A stretch of 46,516 nucleotides of DNA, from the NCBI GenBank assembly GCA_020854035.1, contig JADZGE010000090.1, positions 1 through 46,516 on the forward strand, read 5' to 3'. This DNA is from Burkholderiales bacterium. GTDB taxonomy: Bacteria > Pseudomonadota > Gammaproteobacteria > Burkholderiales > SG8-41. The position numbers and the translations under genes were made by a program. The first letter of the stretch is position 1, and every line of letters begins with the position of its first letter. Under the pieces are notes generated by a model. The model did no database searches, was not told where the DNA came from, and saw only the letters and a list, made by a program, of their open reading frames with translations. Shown here piece by piece: positions 18,284 through 27,068 of the stretch.

Positions 18284-19506
18284 CAGTAGACGACCCCGGC
18301 CGCGACCAGCGCTTCGATTTCCGCGGGCGCAAGCCCAAGGAGTTCGCCAAGAACGTACTCGTTGTGCTCGCCGAGCTTCGGCGTCCAGCGCTCGAGCGAC
18401 GCCGGTGTTCTGGAGAAACGCCATGGCGGTCCGACGACCCTGCGGCTCTCGCCGTCGGGCCCCGTCATGGTCCGGATCGCGCCGCGCGCATCGAGGTGCG
18501 TGTCGTCGACGATGTCCTGCGCGGTGTAGGAGGGAAACGCAGCGACTCCCGCGGCCTGCAGGACGCGCGTCACAAGCTCCCGGCTCCGCCCCTGTGTCCA
18601 CGCGCCGATTCCCGCATCGAGTTCGCGCCGGCACGACCAGCGCGAGGGCGCGCAGGCGAAACGGGGATCATCGAGCCAGTCGTCGCGGTGCATTGCCTTC
18701 GCCAGTGCGCGCCACTCCTCATCGGTCGTGACGGCGATCGACACCCATGCATCTTCCCCCGCGCACCGGTAGACGTTGTGGGGCGCGATGTGCGGCGCAT
18801 CGTTGCCGGCGCGACGCGGTGGCGCCCCCGTCACGGCAAAGTGCAGCAGCGCATCACCGATAAAGCCGCAGGCAACCTCGCGGGCCGCGACATCGACATG
18901 CTGGCCGAGCCCCGTGCGCTTTCTCCGGAGGTACGCGGCGAGCGCTGCCATCGCTGCCATGAGGCCGCTGCTGTGGTCCATCACGTGCCGTATCTCCGTC
19001 GGCGGCCCGTCTTCATGACCGGTCAGCGTGCCGAGACCGCCCGCCGCGCCGAAGAGCGGCGCATAGCCCGCGTAGCCGCGTTCCGGACCGCCCTGCCCCG
19101 ACGCGGACACCGACACCATCACGATGTCGGATTTCACCCGCCTGAGCGCCTCGTAGCCCAGGCCCAGTCGATCCATCACACCCGGGCGGAAGCTTTCCGC
19201 GACGATATCGCTCACCGCGACGATACGCCTGGCGAGTTCGACACCGCGCGGGTCCTTGAGGTTGAGCTGTACCGAGAGCTTGTTCGACGCGACCTGGTCG
19301 AAGGTCGCCGCGGTCATGCGGCCGTACACCGGATGCGGCTTGCGGAATATGTCGGGGCGCGCGGCCGACTCGATCTTGATGCACTCGGCGCCGAGGAGCG
19401 AGAGCAGGTGCGCGCAGAAGGGGCCCGCGGCGTGCAGCGTGAAATCCGCGACACGCACGCCGTGCAGCGGCGGCTTCGCGATCGCCGCGCGATCAAACGG
19501 CGCCAT
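18283..19506 (-). CDS. CaiB/BaiF family CoA-transferase
   Basis: A 407-residue class III CoA-transferase of standard length. LHGVRVADFTLHAAGPFCAH is the N-terminal nucleotide-fold segment. The segment NKLSVQLNLKDPRGVELARR and the catalytic Asp in RHVMDHSSGL follow, and the C-terminal domain ends with LGEHNEYVLGELLGL. The ATG at 19506 lies 14 bp inside the end of the preceding CoA-transferase gene; upstream residues in this frame show no homology. The next gene starts within its stop codon. The substrate is unknown; the hydratase and CoA-ligase genes nearby suggest a short dicarboxylic acid. Confidence 0.9.
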   Translation of the reverse strand: MAPFDRAAIAKPPLHGVRVADFTLHAAGPFCAHLLSLLGAECIKIESAARPDIFRKPHPVYGRMTAATFDQVASNKLSVQLNLKDPRGVELARRIVAVSDIVAESFRPGVMDRLGLGYEALRRVKSDIVMVSVSASGQGGPERGYAGYAPLFGAAGGLGTLTGHEDGPPTEIRHVMDHSSGLMAAMAALAAYLRRKRTGLGQHVDVAAREVACGFIGDALLHFAVTGAPPRRAGNDAPHIAPHNVYRCAGEDAWVSIAVTTDEEWRALAKAMHRDDWLDDPRFACAPSRWSCRRELDAGIGAWTQGRSRELVTRVLQAAGVAAFPSYTAQDIVDDTHLDARGAIRTMTGPDGESRRVVGPPWRFSRTPASLERWTPKLGEHNEYVLGELLGLAPAEIEALVAAGVVY

Positions 19507-20704
19507 CGCCCGCCCACCGCGCGAGTTCCGCGCGCTCGTGCCCCAGCCACGCGCACCAGATGGCCTCGTTGTCGGAACCCGGGTCGGCCGCGGCACGCCC
19601 GAGCCGCAACGGCTCCCCGTCCAGTTGAAACGGCGCTGTAAAAACCAGCGCCTTCCCGAGCGTCGCGATTTCGAGCTGCTCGAACACGCCTCGCGATTTC
19701 AGCTGTTCCGACTCGAGAATGTCCGCGGGCTCGTTGTATCTCGCGAGCGGCACGCCGAGCGCCTGCCCCTTGCGCACGACATCCTCGACGCGCTGCGTCT
19801 TCGCCCACGCTCGCAAGTGCCCGTTGATCTCCGCGCCGCGACGGCCGCGCTCGAGCGGGTCCGCGAGCGCGGGATCGAGCGCCCATTGCGGTTCGCCCAT
19901 CAGTTTCACGAGCCCTTCCCACTGCCGCTGCTCGAGCGTGAGCACCCCGACATGACCGTCGCGGCACTCGAGCACGCCACCGTACTTGAACGAACGGCCG
20001 TGGCGGTTCTCGAGCACGCCGTCGCCCCGGCGCTGGACGGCGAAGCAGCCGACCAGGACATTCGCGTCCTGCACCGCGGCATCCACGAACTGCCCGCCAA
20101 CCTCCTCGCGCGCGAGAAGCGCCGCGACGCCCGCGCAAACGGCGGAGATTCCGCCCACGAGCTCGGCGAAATGCCCGTAGATCTTCACCGGCGGGCGCTG
20201 CGGAAACATCTCGAGGGTGAGCCCGTTCGGCATGAGGTAGCCTTCACCCCCGGCGTGGAACATATTGAGCTCGCAAGCACGGTAGCCAGCGTGCGGGCCC
20301 GTCGCTCCGAAAGGCAACACCGAAAGGAAAACGAGTTGCGGGTGCCGGGTCGCCACGGAGTCGGGATCGAGGTCCAGGGCGGCGCGGCGCGGGGCCGGCG
20401 TATCGTCGACGAGGAGATCGGCGCGTCCGATCAACTCGCCCAGGAGGCCCCGGCCCGTTGCCGATGCGGTATCGCACGTGACAAATCGCTTGCCCGCGTT
20501 GAGATAGTGAAACAGCGCGCTTGCCGCGGGTTCCCGCGTGAGCAGCGGCCCGGCGCGGCGCAATCGGCTTCCCCCCGGCGGCTCCACCTTGACGACGGTC
20601 GCGCCGAATGCGGCCATCATGCGCGCCGCGTACGCCGCGGCCACGCCCTGCGCATGCTCGACGACGGTGAAACCCGCGAGCGGCGCGGTGCGCTTTTCGC
20701 TCAC
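19493..20704 (-). CDS. CaiB/BaiF family CoA-transferase with Glu at the usual catalytic Asp position
   Basis: A 403-residue class III CoA-transferase-like protein. It starts at GTG 20704, overlapping the stop of the upstream hydratase gene by 4 bp (GTGA); the sequence APLAGFTVVEHAQGVAAAY is the usual N-terminal strand and helix. When the segment before GGQFVDAAVQDA is aligned by eye with its two neighbours, Glu in HFAELVGG falls where they have Asp, with a one-residue gap. It may therefore be a variant enzyme or a subunit with altered activity. Family membership is clear; the activity is not. Confidence 0.87.
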   Translation of the reverse strand: MSEKRTAPLAGFTVVEHAQGVAAAYAARMMAAFGATVVKVEPPGGSRLRRAGPLLTREPAASALFHYLNAGKRFVTCDTASATGRGLLGELIGRADLLVDDTPAPRRAALDLDPDSVATRHPQLVFLSVLPFGATGPHAGYRACELNMFHAGGEGYLMPNGLTLEMFPQRPPVKIYGHFAELVGGISAVCAGVAALLAREEVGGQFVDAAVQDANVLVGCFAVQRRGDGVLENRHGRSFKYGGVLECRDGHVGVLTLEQRQWEGLVKLMGEPQWALDPALADPLERGRRGAEINGHLRAWAKTQRVEDVVRKGQALGVPLARYNEPADILESEQLKSRGVFEQLEIATLGKALVFTAPFQLDGEPLRLGRAAADPGSDNEAIWCAWLGHERAELARWAGDGAV

Positions 20705-21915
20705 TTGTTCGGGTAGACGGCGTAGCCGAGATCGAGACCGGAACCGTCGCGGAACATCCTCGTCTTGATGTCCCTGGAAGGCAGGATCACGGTCGCGGCA
20801 CCGTTGGCGACCGTCTTCTCGCCGCGCTGGTTCTCGGCCCAGACTTCGATATCGACGAGCGCGTGGCCGTCGTGCTGGTACTTCTTCACGACCTTCCCCC
20901 TGCACCAGGTCGTGTCGCCCATCGTATTGAAGCGGCGCAGTTCCGTCTTGATGCGCTTGAGAAATCCCGCATCCCCCATCCAGTTGGTGACGAGGCTCGC
21001 GACCCAGGCGGAGCGCTGGGGACCGTAGTCGTACACCCCCGGCACGCCGACATCCCTGGCGACGGACTCGCGATGGTGCCCGATGCCCGTGTATTCGACA
21101 CCGCCGCCCGCCTCGGGATTGCGGAAGAAGTGTCCGGGATGACGCAGCGCGCCCTTCAGCAGCACCCCGTGCGTGTGCCCGCGGCCGCACCCGACGAGAA
21201 AACCCATCGTGTCCATCATCGAAAGCGGGCCGCGCGCGATCGGGGTGAGCGCCTGTCCTTCCTCGACGTCCTCCCAGTAACGGACATTGCGGCCGCAAAT
21301 GCGGCTTTCTTCCTCCATCACCGCCTCGTCGATGGCGGCAAGCTCGGCGGCCGAATACTCGTGCCGGGTGATCTCCCTGTACTTGCCCTTCTCGCGCGCC
21401 GCCTTGCGTTCGTGGCGCGTGCACCAGCCGAGAACGCGCGCGACGAGGTCGTCGCGCTGGTTCACGAAGTGGGCTTCGACATACTGGATGACGAGGCGGC
21501 CCGAGAACTCGCTGTCCTTCACGTCCACGCCGACCACCCGCTCTTCGGCGCCGATGCGCTCGCCCGGCCTCAGATTCCTGAAAAGTTCCCAGTCATTGCC
21601 GGCGTAAAAGCCGTGCACGCCAGGCAACCCCCAGCGCGTGCGGCCGAGCCAGCCGTAGGCCATCGGGAACATCGGCGGGGCGATCACGCTCGCAAAGCGG
21701 CTGCCACGCCCGTACTCGGCATCGCGATAGAGCGGGTTGAGATCCCCGATCCCGTTGCAGAAGTTGCGGATGGTGTCGACCGTGACGTCCTGCAGGTAGG
21801 GTCCCTCCGGTCGCAATCGCATGCCGATCATCGCTTTCGCCGCCGCAATCGCCTCGTCGGTGATCTGTCCCTGCGCCGGGGCGTCGCGCATCGTCGTCTC
21901 GCTGGGTGCTCCCAT
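20701..21915 (-). CDS. MaoC/FAS1-like double-hotdog dehydratase (HTD2 type)
   Basis: A 404-residue protein with two hotdog domains. The N-terminal FAS1-like dehydratase domain includes GDLNPLYRDAEYGRGSRFAS followed by VIAPPMFPMAYGW. The C-terminal domain has the HTHG segment and GVYDYGPQRSAWVASLVTNW. This architecture is found in mesaconyl-C4-CoA hydratase and related enoyl-CoA hydratases of branched dicarboxylate metabolism. The start at 21915 is set by CAGGAG about 8 bp upstream, not by the ATG at 21948. It is the first gene of the minus-strand operon and is followed by three CoA-transferase genes with overlaps, so it probably hydrates the CoA esters they make. Confidence 0.85.
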   Translation of the reverse strand: MGAPSETTMRDAPAQGQITDEAIAAAKAMIGMRLRPEGPYLQDVTVDTIRNFCNGIGDLNPLYRDAEYGRGSRFASVIAPPMFPMAYGWLGRTRWGLPGVHGFYAGNDWELFRNLRPGERIGAEERVVGVDVKDSEFSGRLVIQYVEAHFVNQRDDLVARVLGWCTRHERKAAREKGKYREITRHEYSAAELAAIDEAVMEEESRICGRNVRYWEDVEEGQALTPIARGPLSMMDTMGFLVGCGRGHTHGVLLKGALRHPGHFFRNPEAGGGVEYTGIGHHRESVARDVGVPGVYDYGPQRSAWVASLVTNWMGDAGFLKRIKTELRRFNTMGDTTWCRGKVVKKYQHDGHALVDIEVWAENQRGEKTVANGAATVILPSRDIKTRMFRDGSGLDLGYAVYPNK

Positions 21916-21952
21916 GGTCCTGCTCCTGTGAGGGTGTGACCGAGTCACGGGA

Positions 21953-21997
21953 TTGACGTGAATATCAAATATAATGCATTATATTCGAAAAGGTCAA
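21953..21997. promoter_or_regulatory. overlapping divergent promoters around a 16-bp palindromic operator
   Basis: ATATAATGCATTATAT at 21969-21984 is a perfect 16-bp palindrome in an AT island within very GC-rich DNA. On the minus strand TTGACC (21992-21997) and TTATAT (21969-21974) are 17 bp apart and face the hydratase/CoA-transferase operon. On the plus strand TTGACG (21953-21958) precedes CATTAT (21977-21982) by 18 bp and faces the CoA-ligase genes. The palindrome covers both -10 regions, so one dimer could repress both directions. The GntR/FCD regulator at 25191 is the best candidate ligand. Confidence 0.65.
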
Positions 21998-22004
21998 ACG
22001 TCCG

Positions 22005-23123
22005 ATGCTGATGATGGAATACGCGGGCAAGCGCCTGCTGAGGCAATACGGTGTCCCCGTCCCGGCGGGCGCCCTGCTGCGCAAGAGCGCCGACGCGCGC
22101 AGGTGGCGCGGCTCCTACCCCGTCGCGCTGAAAGCGCAGGTCCCCTCGGGCGGGCGCGGCAAGGCGGGCGGTGTTCTGCGCGCCGACCGTGCCGAGCAGG
22201 CGGAATCGGCCGCGCAACGCCTCTTCGACCTCGAGTTCGGCGGAATGCGCGCGGCGGCGCTCCTCATGGAACCGTGGATCGAGCACTCGCGCGAGCTCTA
22301 CCTTGCCGTCACGGTGGACGGAGAAAGCGGCGGTTACGTTGTCCTCTACGGGCCATCGGGCGGGATCGACGTGGAGCACCATACGCCCTGCAAGTATGCG
22401 TTCGGGACGCCGCGCGATTTCAGGGCACACGAGCTGCGCTCGCGGCTTGCTTCCGTCGAACCGGGTCGGGCGACAGGCGAACGCGTTGTGGCGCTCGCAC
22501 GGCGGCTCGTTTTCGCGGCGACGGCGCTCGACGCCCTGACCGTGGAAATCAACCCGCTCGCGCTGCTCCCGGACGGGAGGCTCCTCGCGCTCGATGCGAA
22601 GATCGTTCGCGACGACGCGGCGGCATTCCGGCATGCCGACATCGCGGAGGAACTCGCGCGATCCCGCAAGCATGAGCCGCGCCTGGTGCGCAAGGCACTC
22701 GCGGGCAACCTCATGATGGTGGGTCTCGACGGCGAGGTCGGGCTCATTTCGGGAGGCGCCGGCATGACCATGGCGGGAATGGACATGATCGCGGCGAGCG
22801 GATTGAAGCCGGCATGTTTTCTCGATTGCAGCTCGAACCCCACCCCGGCCGGTTACCGGCTCGCGTTCGACGTTCTCGATGCCGAGCCGAAAGTGAAGGC
22901 GATACTTGTCAGCATATTCGGGGGCGGCACGCAGATTGACCGGGTGGCGAGAGTCATGGACGAAATCATGCGGAAGCGGGTTTCGCGCAAGCCAGTCATC
23001 TTCCGGATGAACGGCACGGGCCGTGAGAGGGCCGACGCGCTGATGCGCGAGGCGGGGCTGCACAACCATCCGACGCTCGAATCGGCCGTCGACGCGGTTG
23101 CCGCCTCGGTGAGGGCACGATGA
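22005..23123 (+). CDS. succinate-CoA ligase beta subunit-like protein (ADP-forming acyl-CoA ligase)
   Basis: A 372-residue SucC-like subunit with an N-terminal ATP-grasp domain (MEYAGKRLLRQYGVPVPAG, LKAQVPSGGRGKAGGV, the metal-site motif TVEINPLAL) and a C-terminal ligase CoA domain (GLISGGAGMTMAGMDMI, FLDCSSNPTP). With its SucD-like partner it would form acyl-CoA from a carboxylate, ATP and CoA. Similar pairs include malate-CoA ligase and itaconate or other dicarboxylate ligases, and the setting next to CoA-transferases suggests a catabolic substrate rather than the TCA cycle. It overlaps the alpha-subunit gene by 4 bp (ATGA). Confidence 0.87.
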   Translation: MLMMEYAGKRLLRQYGVPVPAGALLRKSADARRWRGSYPVALKAQVPSGGRGKAGGVLRADRAEQAESAAQRLFDLEFGGMRAAALLMEPWIEHSRELYLAVTVDGESGGYVVLYGPSGGIDVEHHTPCKYAFGTPRDFRAHELRSRLASVEPGRATGERVVALARRLVFAATALDALTVEINPLALLPDGRLLALDAKIVRDDAAAFRHADIAEELARSRKHEPRLVRKALAGNLMMVGLDGEVGLISGGAGMTMAGMDMIAASGLKPACFLDCSSNPTPAGYRLAFDVLDAEPKVKAILVSIFGGGTQIDRVARVMDEIMRKRVSRKPVIFRMNGTGRERADALMREAGLHNHPTLESAVDAVAASVRAR

Positions 23124-24010
23124 GCGTCCTCGTCGATGCGTCCGCGCGCGTCCTCATCCACGGGATCGCCGGAAACTTCGGGCGCTTCTCCGCCCGCGAT
23201 CTCGCGGTGTCGGGGACGAGAGTCGTCGCGGGGGTCGCGCCCGGGAAGGACGACCGGGAGGTGGAAGGCGTGCCGGTATTTGCGGCCGCGCACCCCGCGT
23301 GCGCGGCTACCGGCGCGGATGTCGCCCTCGTTTACGTTCCCGCCCCCGCCGCGCTCGACGCCGTCCTGGAAGTGATCGACGCCGGGTGCAGGATCATCGT
23401 CTATCCGGGTGACGGCCTGACGGTGCAGGACGCGATAGAGCTGCGCGCGGCCGCGCGCGGCCGTGGCGCCGTTCTGATCGGTCCCAATACGCCCGGCGTC
23501 ATCTCCCCCGGCAAGGCCAAGCTGGGTTTCATGCCGTCGATATGCTACACGCCGGGCCCGCTCGGTATCGTCTCGCGCAGCGGATCGCTCTCTTACGAGG
23601 CCGCCTGGCGTCTCACGGCGGCCGGCCATGGGCAGACGACGGCAATCGGGATCGGCGGCGACCCCGTGAAGGGACTCAATGCGGCTGAAGCAATCGAGCT
23701 GCTTCATGCGGACCCGGACACCCGGGCGATCCTCTATCTCGGTGAAATCGGCGGCAGCGACGAAGACGCGGTCGCCCGCTACGCCGGGCGCCCGGATGCA
23801 AAACCGGTCGCCGCGATGATCGTCGGCGCGGCCGCGCCTGCCGGCAGGAAAATGGGCCACGCGGCCGCGCTGGTCGGCTCGCACTCGGAGAGTCAGCCCG
23901 CGAAGGTTCTCGCCCTGCGTCAAGCCGGCGTGCACGTCGCCGAGAACCTGCGCACGCTCGTCGGTGCCGTCCGGGAGGCACTGCGGCGGTGCCCGGCACC
24001 GAATCCGTGA
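23120..24010 (+). CDS. succinate-CoA ligase alpha subunit-like protein
   Basis: A 296-residue SucD-like subunit of normal length. It has the CoA-binding Rossmann domain (VLIHGIAGNFGRFSARDL), the GPNTPGVISPGKAKLGFMP loop, SRSGSLSYEAA and the phospho-histidine His247 in GRKMGHAAAL. The conserved segment ILYLGEIGG follows. It works as the catalytic partner of the beta-like subunit, whose stop codon overlaps its ATG. The Bug protein gene begins 107 bp downstream on the same strand, consistent with one uptake-and-activation unit. Confidence 0.9.
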   Translation: MSVLVDASARVLIHGIAGNFGRFSARDLAVSGTRVVAGVAPGKDDREVEGVPVFAAAHPACAATGADVALVYVPAPAALDAVLEVIDAGCRIIVYPGDGLTVQDAIELRAAARGRGAVLIGPNTPGVISPGKAKLGFMPSICYTPGPLGIVSRSGSLSYEAAWRLTAAGHGQTTAIGIGGDPVKGLNAAEAIELLHADPDTRAILYLGEIGGSDEDAVARYAGRPDAKPVAAMIVGAAAPAGRKMGHAAALVGSHSESQPAKVLALRQAGVHVAENLRTLVGAVREALRRCPAPNP

Positions 24011-24117
24011 GGAAAAGCCGGCTGGAATATCGCGATGAATCCCGCAGTACGGCCGCCGTGCTCTCCGCGACGCGACGCGCTCGCAAAACGCCCGTTACCT
24101 CATCTCTGGGAGAAGCC

Positions 24118-25089
24118 ATGACTCATGTCCCCGTCAATGCCTGGATTGCCTTCGTCGCGCTGGGTGGAGCGCTTTGCCCGGCAGCGCTCGCTCAGTCTTT
24201 CCCCGCAAGACCCATCCGCCTCGTGGTGCCGCTTGCGCCGGGTGGCGGCGGTGACCTCGTCGCCCGGATGATCGCGCAGAAGATGACGGAGCCATTGGGG
24301 CAACCCGTGATCGTCGACAACCGGCCCGGCGGCTCGACCATCATCGGCACCGAACTCGTCGCGCGCTCGGAACCCGATGGTCACACACTCGTGATGGCCA
24401 CGAGCAGTCACGGGATCAATCCGAGCCTGCACAAGTTGCCGTTCGATCCGATCAGGGACTTCACCGGCATCGCCTACATTGCGAGCGCGCCGATGATGCT
24501 GACCGTTCACCCCAACGTACCGGCGAGAACGGTGAAGGAGCTGATCGGCATCGCGAAGGCGAGCCCGGGCAAGCTCAACTTCGCCTCTAGCGGCACGGCG
24601 AGCATTGTCCATCTCGCCGGCGAGCTCTTCAACCTCAGCGCGGGGGTCAGGACCGTTCACATCCCCTACAAAGGCACCGGCCCCGCGCTGACCGATCTAT
24701 TGAGCGGGCAGGTAGACATGATGTTCGCGAGTCCGGTGCCGACCATGCCGTATGTACGAGGCGGGCGTTTGCGGGCGATCGCGATGGCGAGCGAGCAGCG
24801 CTCGCCGGCGATGCCGGAGCTGCCGACCATCGCGGAGTCGGGACTGCCCGGCTTCGAGGCCGCCACGTACTACATCGTGCTCGGCCCCGCGCACATGCCG
24901 GGCGCAGTGGTAACCACGTTGAACAGCGCAATCGTCAAGGCCGCGAATCTCGCGGATATCAGACAGCGGCTCGAGACCCAGGCCGCAACGGTCGTCGCCG
25001 GCTCCCCCCGGCAGGCGATGAGCCATATCGAGTCGGAAATCGCGCGCTGGTCCAAGGTGATCCGGGCCGCGGGCATCCAGGCCAACTGA
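24118..25089 (+). CDS. Bug/TctC-family tripartite tricarboxylate transporter binding protein
   Basis: A 323-residue exported binding protein. The signal peptide ends near ALAQ (residue 26) and is followed by FPARPIRLVVPLAPGGGGD, the Bug N-terminal motif. VIVDNRPGG, IPYKGTGPALTDLLSGQVD and LPTIAESGLPGFEA are family landmarks. The ATG at 24118 has GGGAGA upstream and opens directly on the signal peptide; earlier in-frame residues are not homologous. It belongs with the CoA-ligase pair, so it may capture the carboxylate those enzymes activate. No TctA or TctB gene is in the window. Confidence 0.92.
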   Translation: MTHVPVNAWIAFVALGGALCPAALAQSFPARPIRLVVPLAPGGGGDLVARMIAQKMTEPLGQPVIVDNRPGGSTIIGTELVARSEPDGHTLVMATSSHGINPSLHKLPFDPIRDFTGIAYIASAPMMLTVHPNVPARTVKELIGIAKASPGKLNFASSGTASIVHLAGELFNLSAGVRTVHIPYKGTGPALTDLLSGQVDMMFASPVPTMPYVRGGRLRAIAMASEQRSPAMPELPTIAESGLPGFEAATYYIVLGPAHMPGAVVTTLNSAIVKAANLADIRQRLETQAATVVAGSPRQAMSHIESEIARWSKVIRAAGIQAN

Positions 25090-25190
25090 TGAAGAGGCAC
25101 CGGCCGCAGGCGCCGGAAAGCGAGCGGGCCCGGCTCGCGTGCGGACCCGGTATGGTCTTCCCTGCCCGTTTCGTCCGATAATCCGCGCCC

Positions 25191-25895
25191 ATGGACTTCA
25201 TGACCAAGGAGGAATACGTCGCCGATTTCCTGCGCGAGGGGATACTCTCGGGACGCTTTGCGCGCGGCATGCGGCTCAAGCAGGCGGACATTGCCGAGCA
25301 GGTCAGGCTGAGCATCACGCCGGTACGGGAAGCGTTCCGCATCCTCGAAGCCGAGGGCTATGTCCTGAGCGAGACGCACCGCGGCGTCATTGTGGCACCG
25401 CTCGACGTGAGCTCCGCCCGCGAGATCAACGAACTGCGCGTGCTTCTCGAGTCCCGCCTCGCGCTGGCGGCGATGGACAACATGACGCCCGGGGATTACG
25501 CGGGGCTGGTCGAAATCGAGCGCGAATTCGAGAAAGCCGACGCGCGTAACGATCGCGAAGCCGTGCGCGCGACCAATTACCGGTTTCACAGGCAGCTCTA
25601 CGTCCTGGCGCGGCAACCGCAGACGCTGCGTTTCGTTCAGGTGCTCTGGGCGAAGTACCCGTTCGACCTCATCAACCTGATCGGCGGGCGGGCCGGGCGC
25701 GCGGCGGCCGAGCACCGGCGCCTGCTGAAGGCGATCAGGGCGGGAGAGAGGAAAGCGGCGGTAGACGCGCTTCGCGATCACATCGACACGGGGTGGCGCG
25801 AATTGCGGGCCTACCTGGAGAAGCAGCAAACACCCGCCACTCCCGCCGGGCCGGGCGGGAGCGCGCGCAGGCCCGGGCGCGCGGCGCTCGCCTGA
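25191..25895 (+). CDS. GntR-family transcriptional regulator, FadR/FCD subfamily
   Basis: A 234-residue regulator with an N-terminal winged helix (KEEYVADFLREGILSGRFARG, then SITPVREAFRILEAEGYV) and an all-helical FCD ligand domain. The latter contains ELRVLLESRLALAAM, the RFHRQLYVLA segment with a probable metal-binding His, and EHRRLLKAIRAG. FCD regulators usually sense carboxylic acids. It is 101 bp after the Bug gene. The 16-bp AT palindrome at 21969 has the size and symmetry of an FCD-type operator, so this protein probably controls the divergent CoA operons. Confidence 0.91.
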   Translation: MDFMTKEEYVADFLREGILSGRFARGMRLKQADIAEQVRLSITPVREAFRILEAEGYVLSETHRGVIVAPLDVSSAREINELRVLLESRLALAAMDNMTPGDYAGLVEIEREFEKADARNDREAVRATNYRFHRQLYVLARQPQTLRFVQVLWAKYPFDLINLIGGRAGRAAAEHRRLLKAIRAGERKAAVDALRDHIDTGWRELRAYLEKQQTPATPAGPGGSARRPGRAALA

Positions 25896-25928
25896 CGGTT
25901 CCCGCCCGCGCGGCCGGGACCATCAAGG

Positions 25929-26897
25929 TCAATCCACCCGGATACCGGCCTCTCTTGTGACCTTGCCCCATTTCGCGATTTCCGCGCGGATATAGGACGC
26001 GAACTCCTCCGGGCCGGCGTGTCTGGGATCGGCGCCCTGTCCCGCGAGCCTGTCCCGAACGTCGGTCCGGGCAAGGATCTTCCCGAGCTCGGCACTTAGC
26101 CGGGCGACGATGGAGCGCGGCGTGCCGGCCGGAACGACGATACCCCACCAGCCGCTGAAATCGTAGCCCTTGACTCCGGATTCGGCCACGGTCGGAACGT
26201 CCGGCAAGGCCGACGATCGCTCCGCGGTTGATACGGCAAGCGCACGCAGGCGCTGCGCCCGAAGGTGGGGCATGACCGACAGGATCGTGGTGAAGGCGGG
26301 TGAAATGCGGCCCGCGACGAGGTCGATCAGCATGGGCCCGCCCCCTTTGTAGTGTACGGGCACCATCCGCAGTCCCGTCATGTGGATCAGCAGTTCCATC
26401 GGAATGTGCGTCGTGGTACCGACTCCCGAAGTGCCATAGGTGAGTTTCCCGGGGTTGGCTCGCGCGTAGTCGATCAATTGAGCGACCGACTGGAAAGGCA
26501 TCGATGGCGCCGTCGCGAGGACCGCCGGTGACGTGGCAAGCAGCGCTACCGCTTGCAGGTCCTTGAGGGTGTCGTAAGGAAGTTTCTTCACCAGCGCCGG
26601 GTTCGTGGCGAGGTTGAGATTCGCCATGAGGAGCGTGTGACCGTCAGGAGACGCCTTTGCGGCGAGTTCCGTGCCGATCACGCCTCCCGCGCCTCCCCGG
26701 TTGTCCACGATCACCACCTGTCCCAGCGCTTCGTGCAGCCTCGCCGCCACCAGGCGGGCAATGATGTCGTTCGTGCCACCCGGAGCGAACGGCACGATGA
26801 AGCGCATCGGACGGTTCGGGTACCCCTGCTGCGCCGGCGCCGCGAGCGGGTGGCCCACTGCAAGAATCGCCAGTAACAGGGAAGCGCCGCGTAGCAT
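25929..26897 (-). CDS. Bug/TctC-family binding protein of the selenoprotein operon
   Basis: A 322-residue exported binding protein with a signal peptide ending near APAQ (residue 22), then YPNRPMRFIVPFAPGGTND, VIVDNRGGAGG, VPVHYKGGGPMLIDLVAGRI and LPDVPTVAESGVKGYDF. GAGGAGG lies about 6 bp before the ATG. It is on the same strand as, and 171 bp downstream of, the 342-residue protein gene, and so is likely the third gene of the UGA-containing operon. The ligand is unknown. Transporter membrane subunits are absent here. Confidence 0.92.
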   Translation of the reverse strand: MLRGASLLLAILAVGHPLAAPAQQGYPNRPMRFIVPFAPGGTNDIIARLVAARLHEALGQVVIVDNRGGAGGVIGTELAAKASPDGHTLLMANLNLATNPALVKKLPYDTLKDLQAVALLATSPAVLATAPSMPFQSVAQLIDYARANPGKLTYGTSGVGTTTHIPMELLIHMTGLRMVPVHYKGGGPMLIDLVAGRISPAFTTILSVMPHLRAQRLRALAVSTAERSSALPDVPTVAESGVKGYDFSGWWGIVVPAGTPRSIVARLSAELGKILARTDVRDRLAGQGADPRHAGPEEFASYIRAEIAKWGKVTREAGIRVD

Positions 26898-27068
26898 GAT
26901 GTCCTCCTCGCGTCATTGCCGGGAGGTGAGCGGATCCCGCGATGTGCATCGCTTCGCGCCCGAATCAACGCTCACCGCCGGCGTCGCGGCGACCGGGGCG
27001 CGTGCGACCGGTCGCCGTTCCGCCGTTCCTGCCGCGGGACTCTCCCGAACGAGCCCGGCTCCGGTCGC

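Noticed and set aside
15380..18289. Plus-strand open frame of 969 codons, the longest in the window
   Set aside because: It runs antisense across a moeA gene and the tandem CoA-transferase, ignores gene boundaries and has no recognisable domain; the minus-strand genes have clear motifs.
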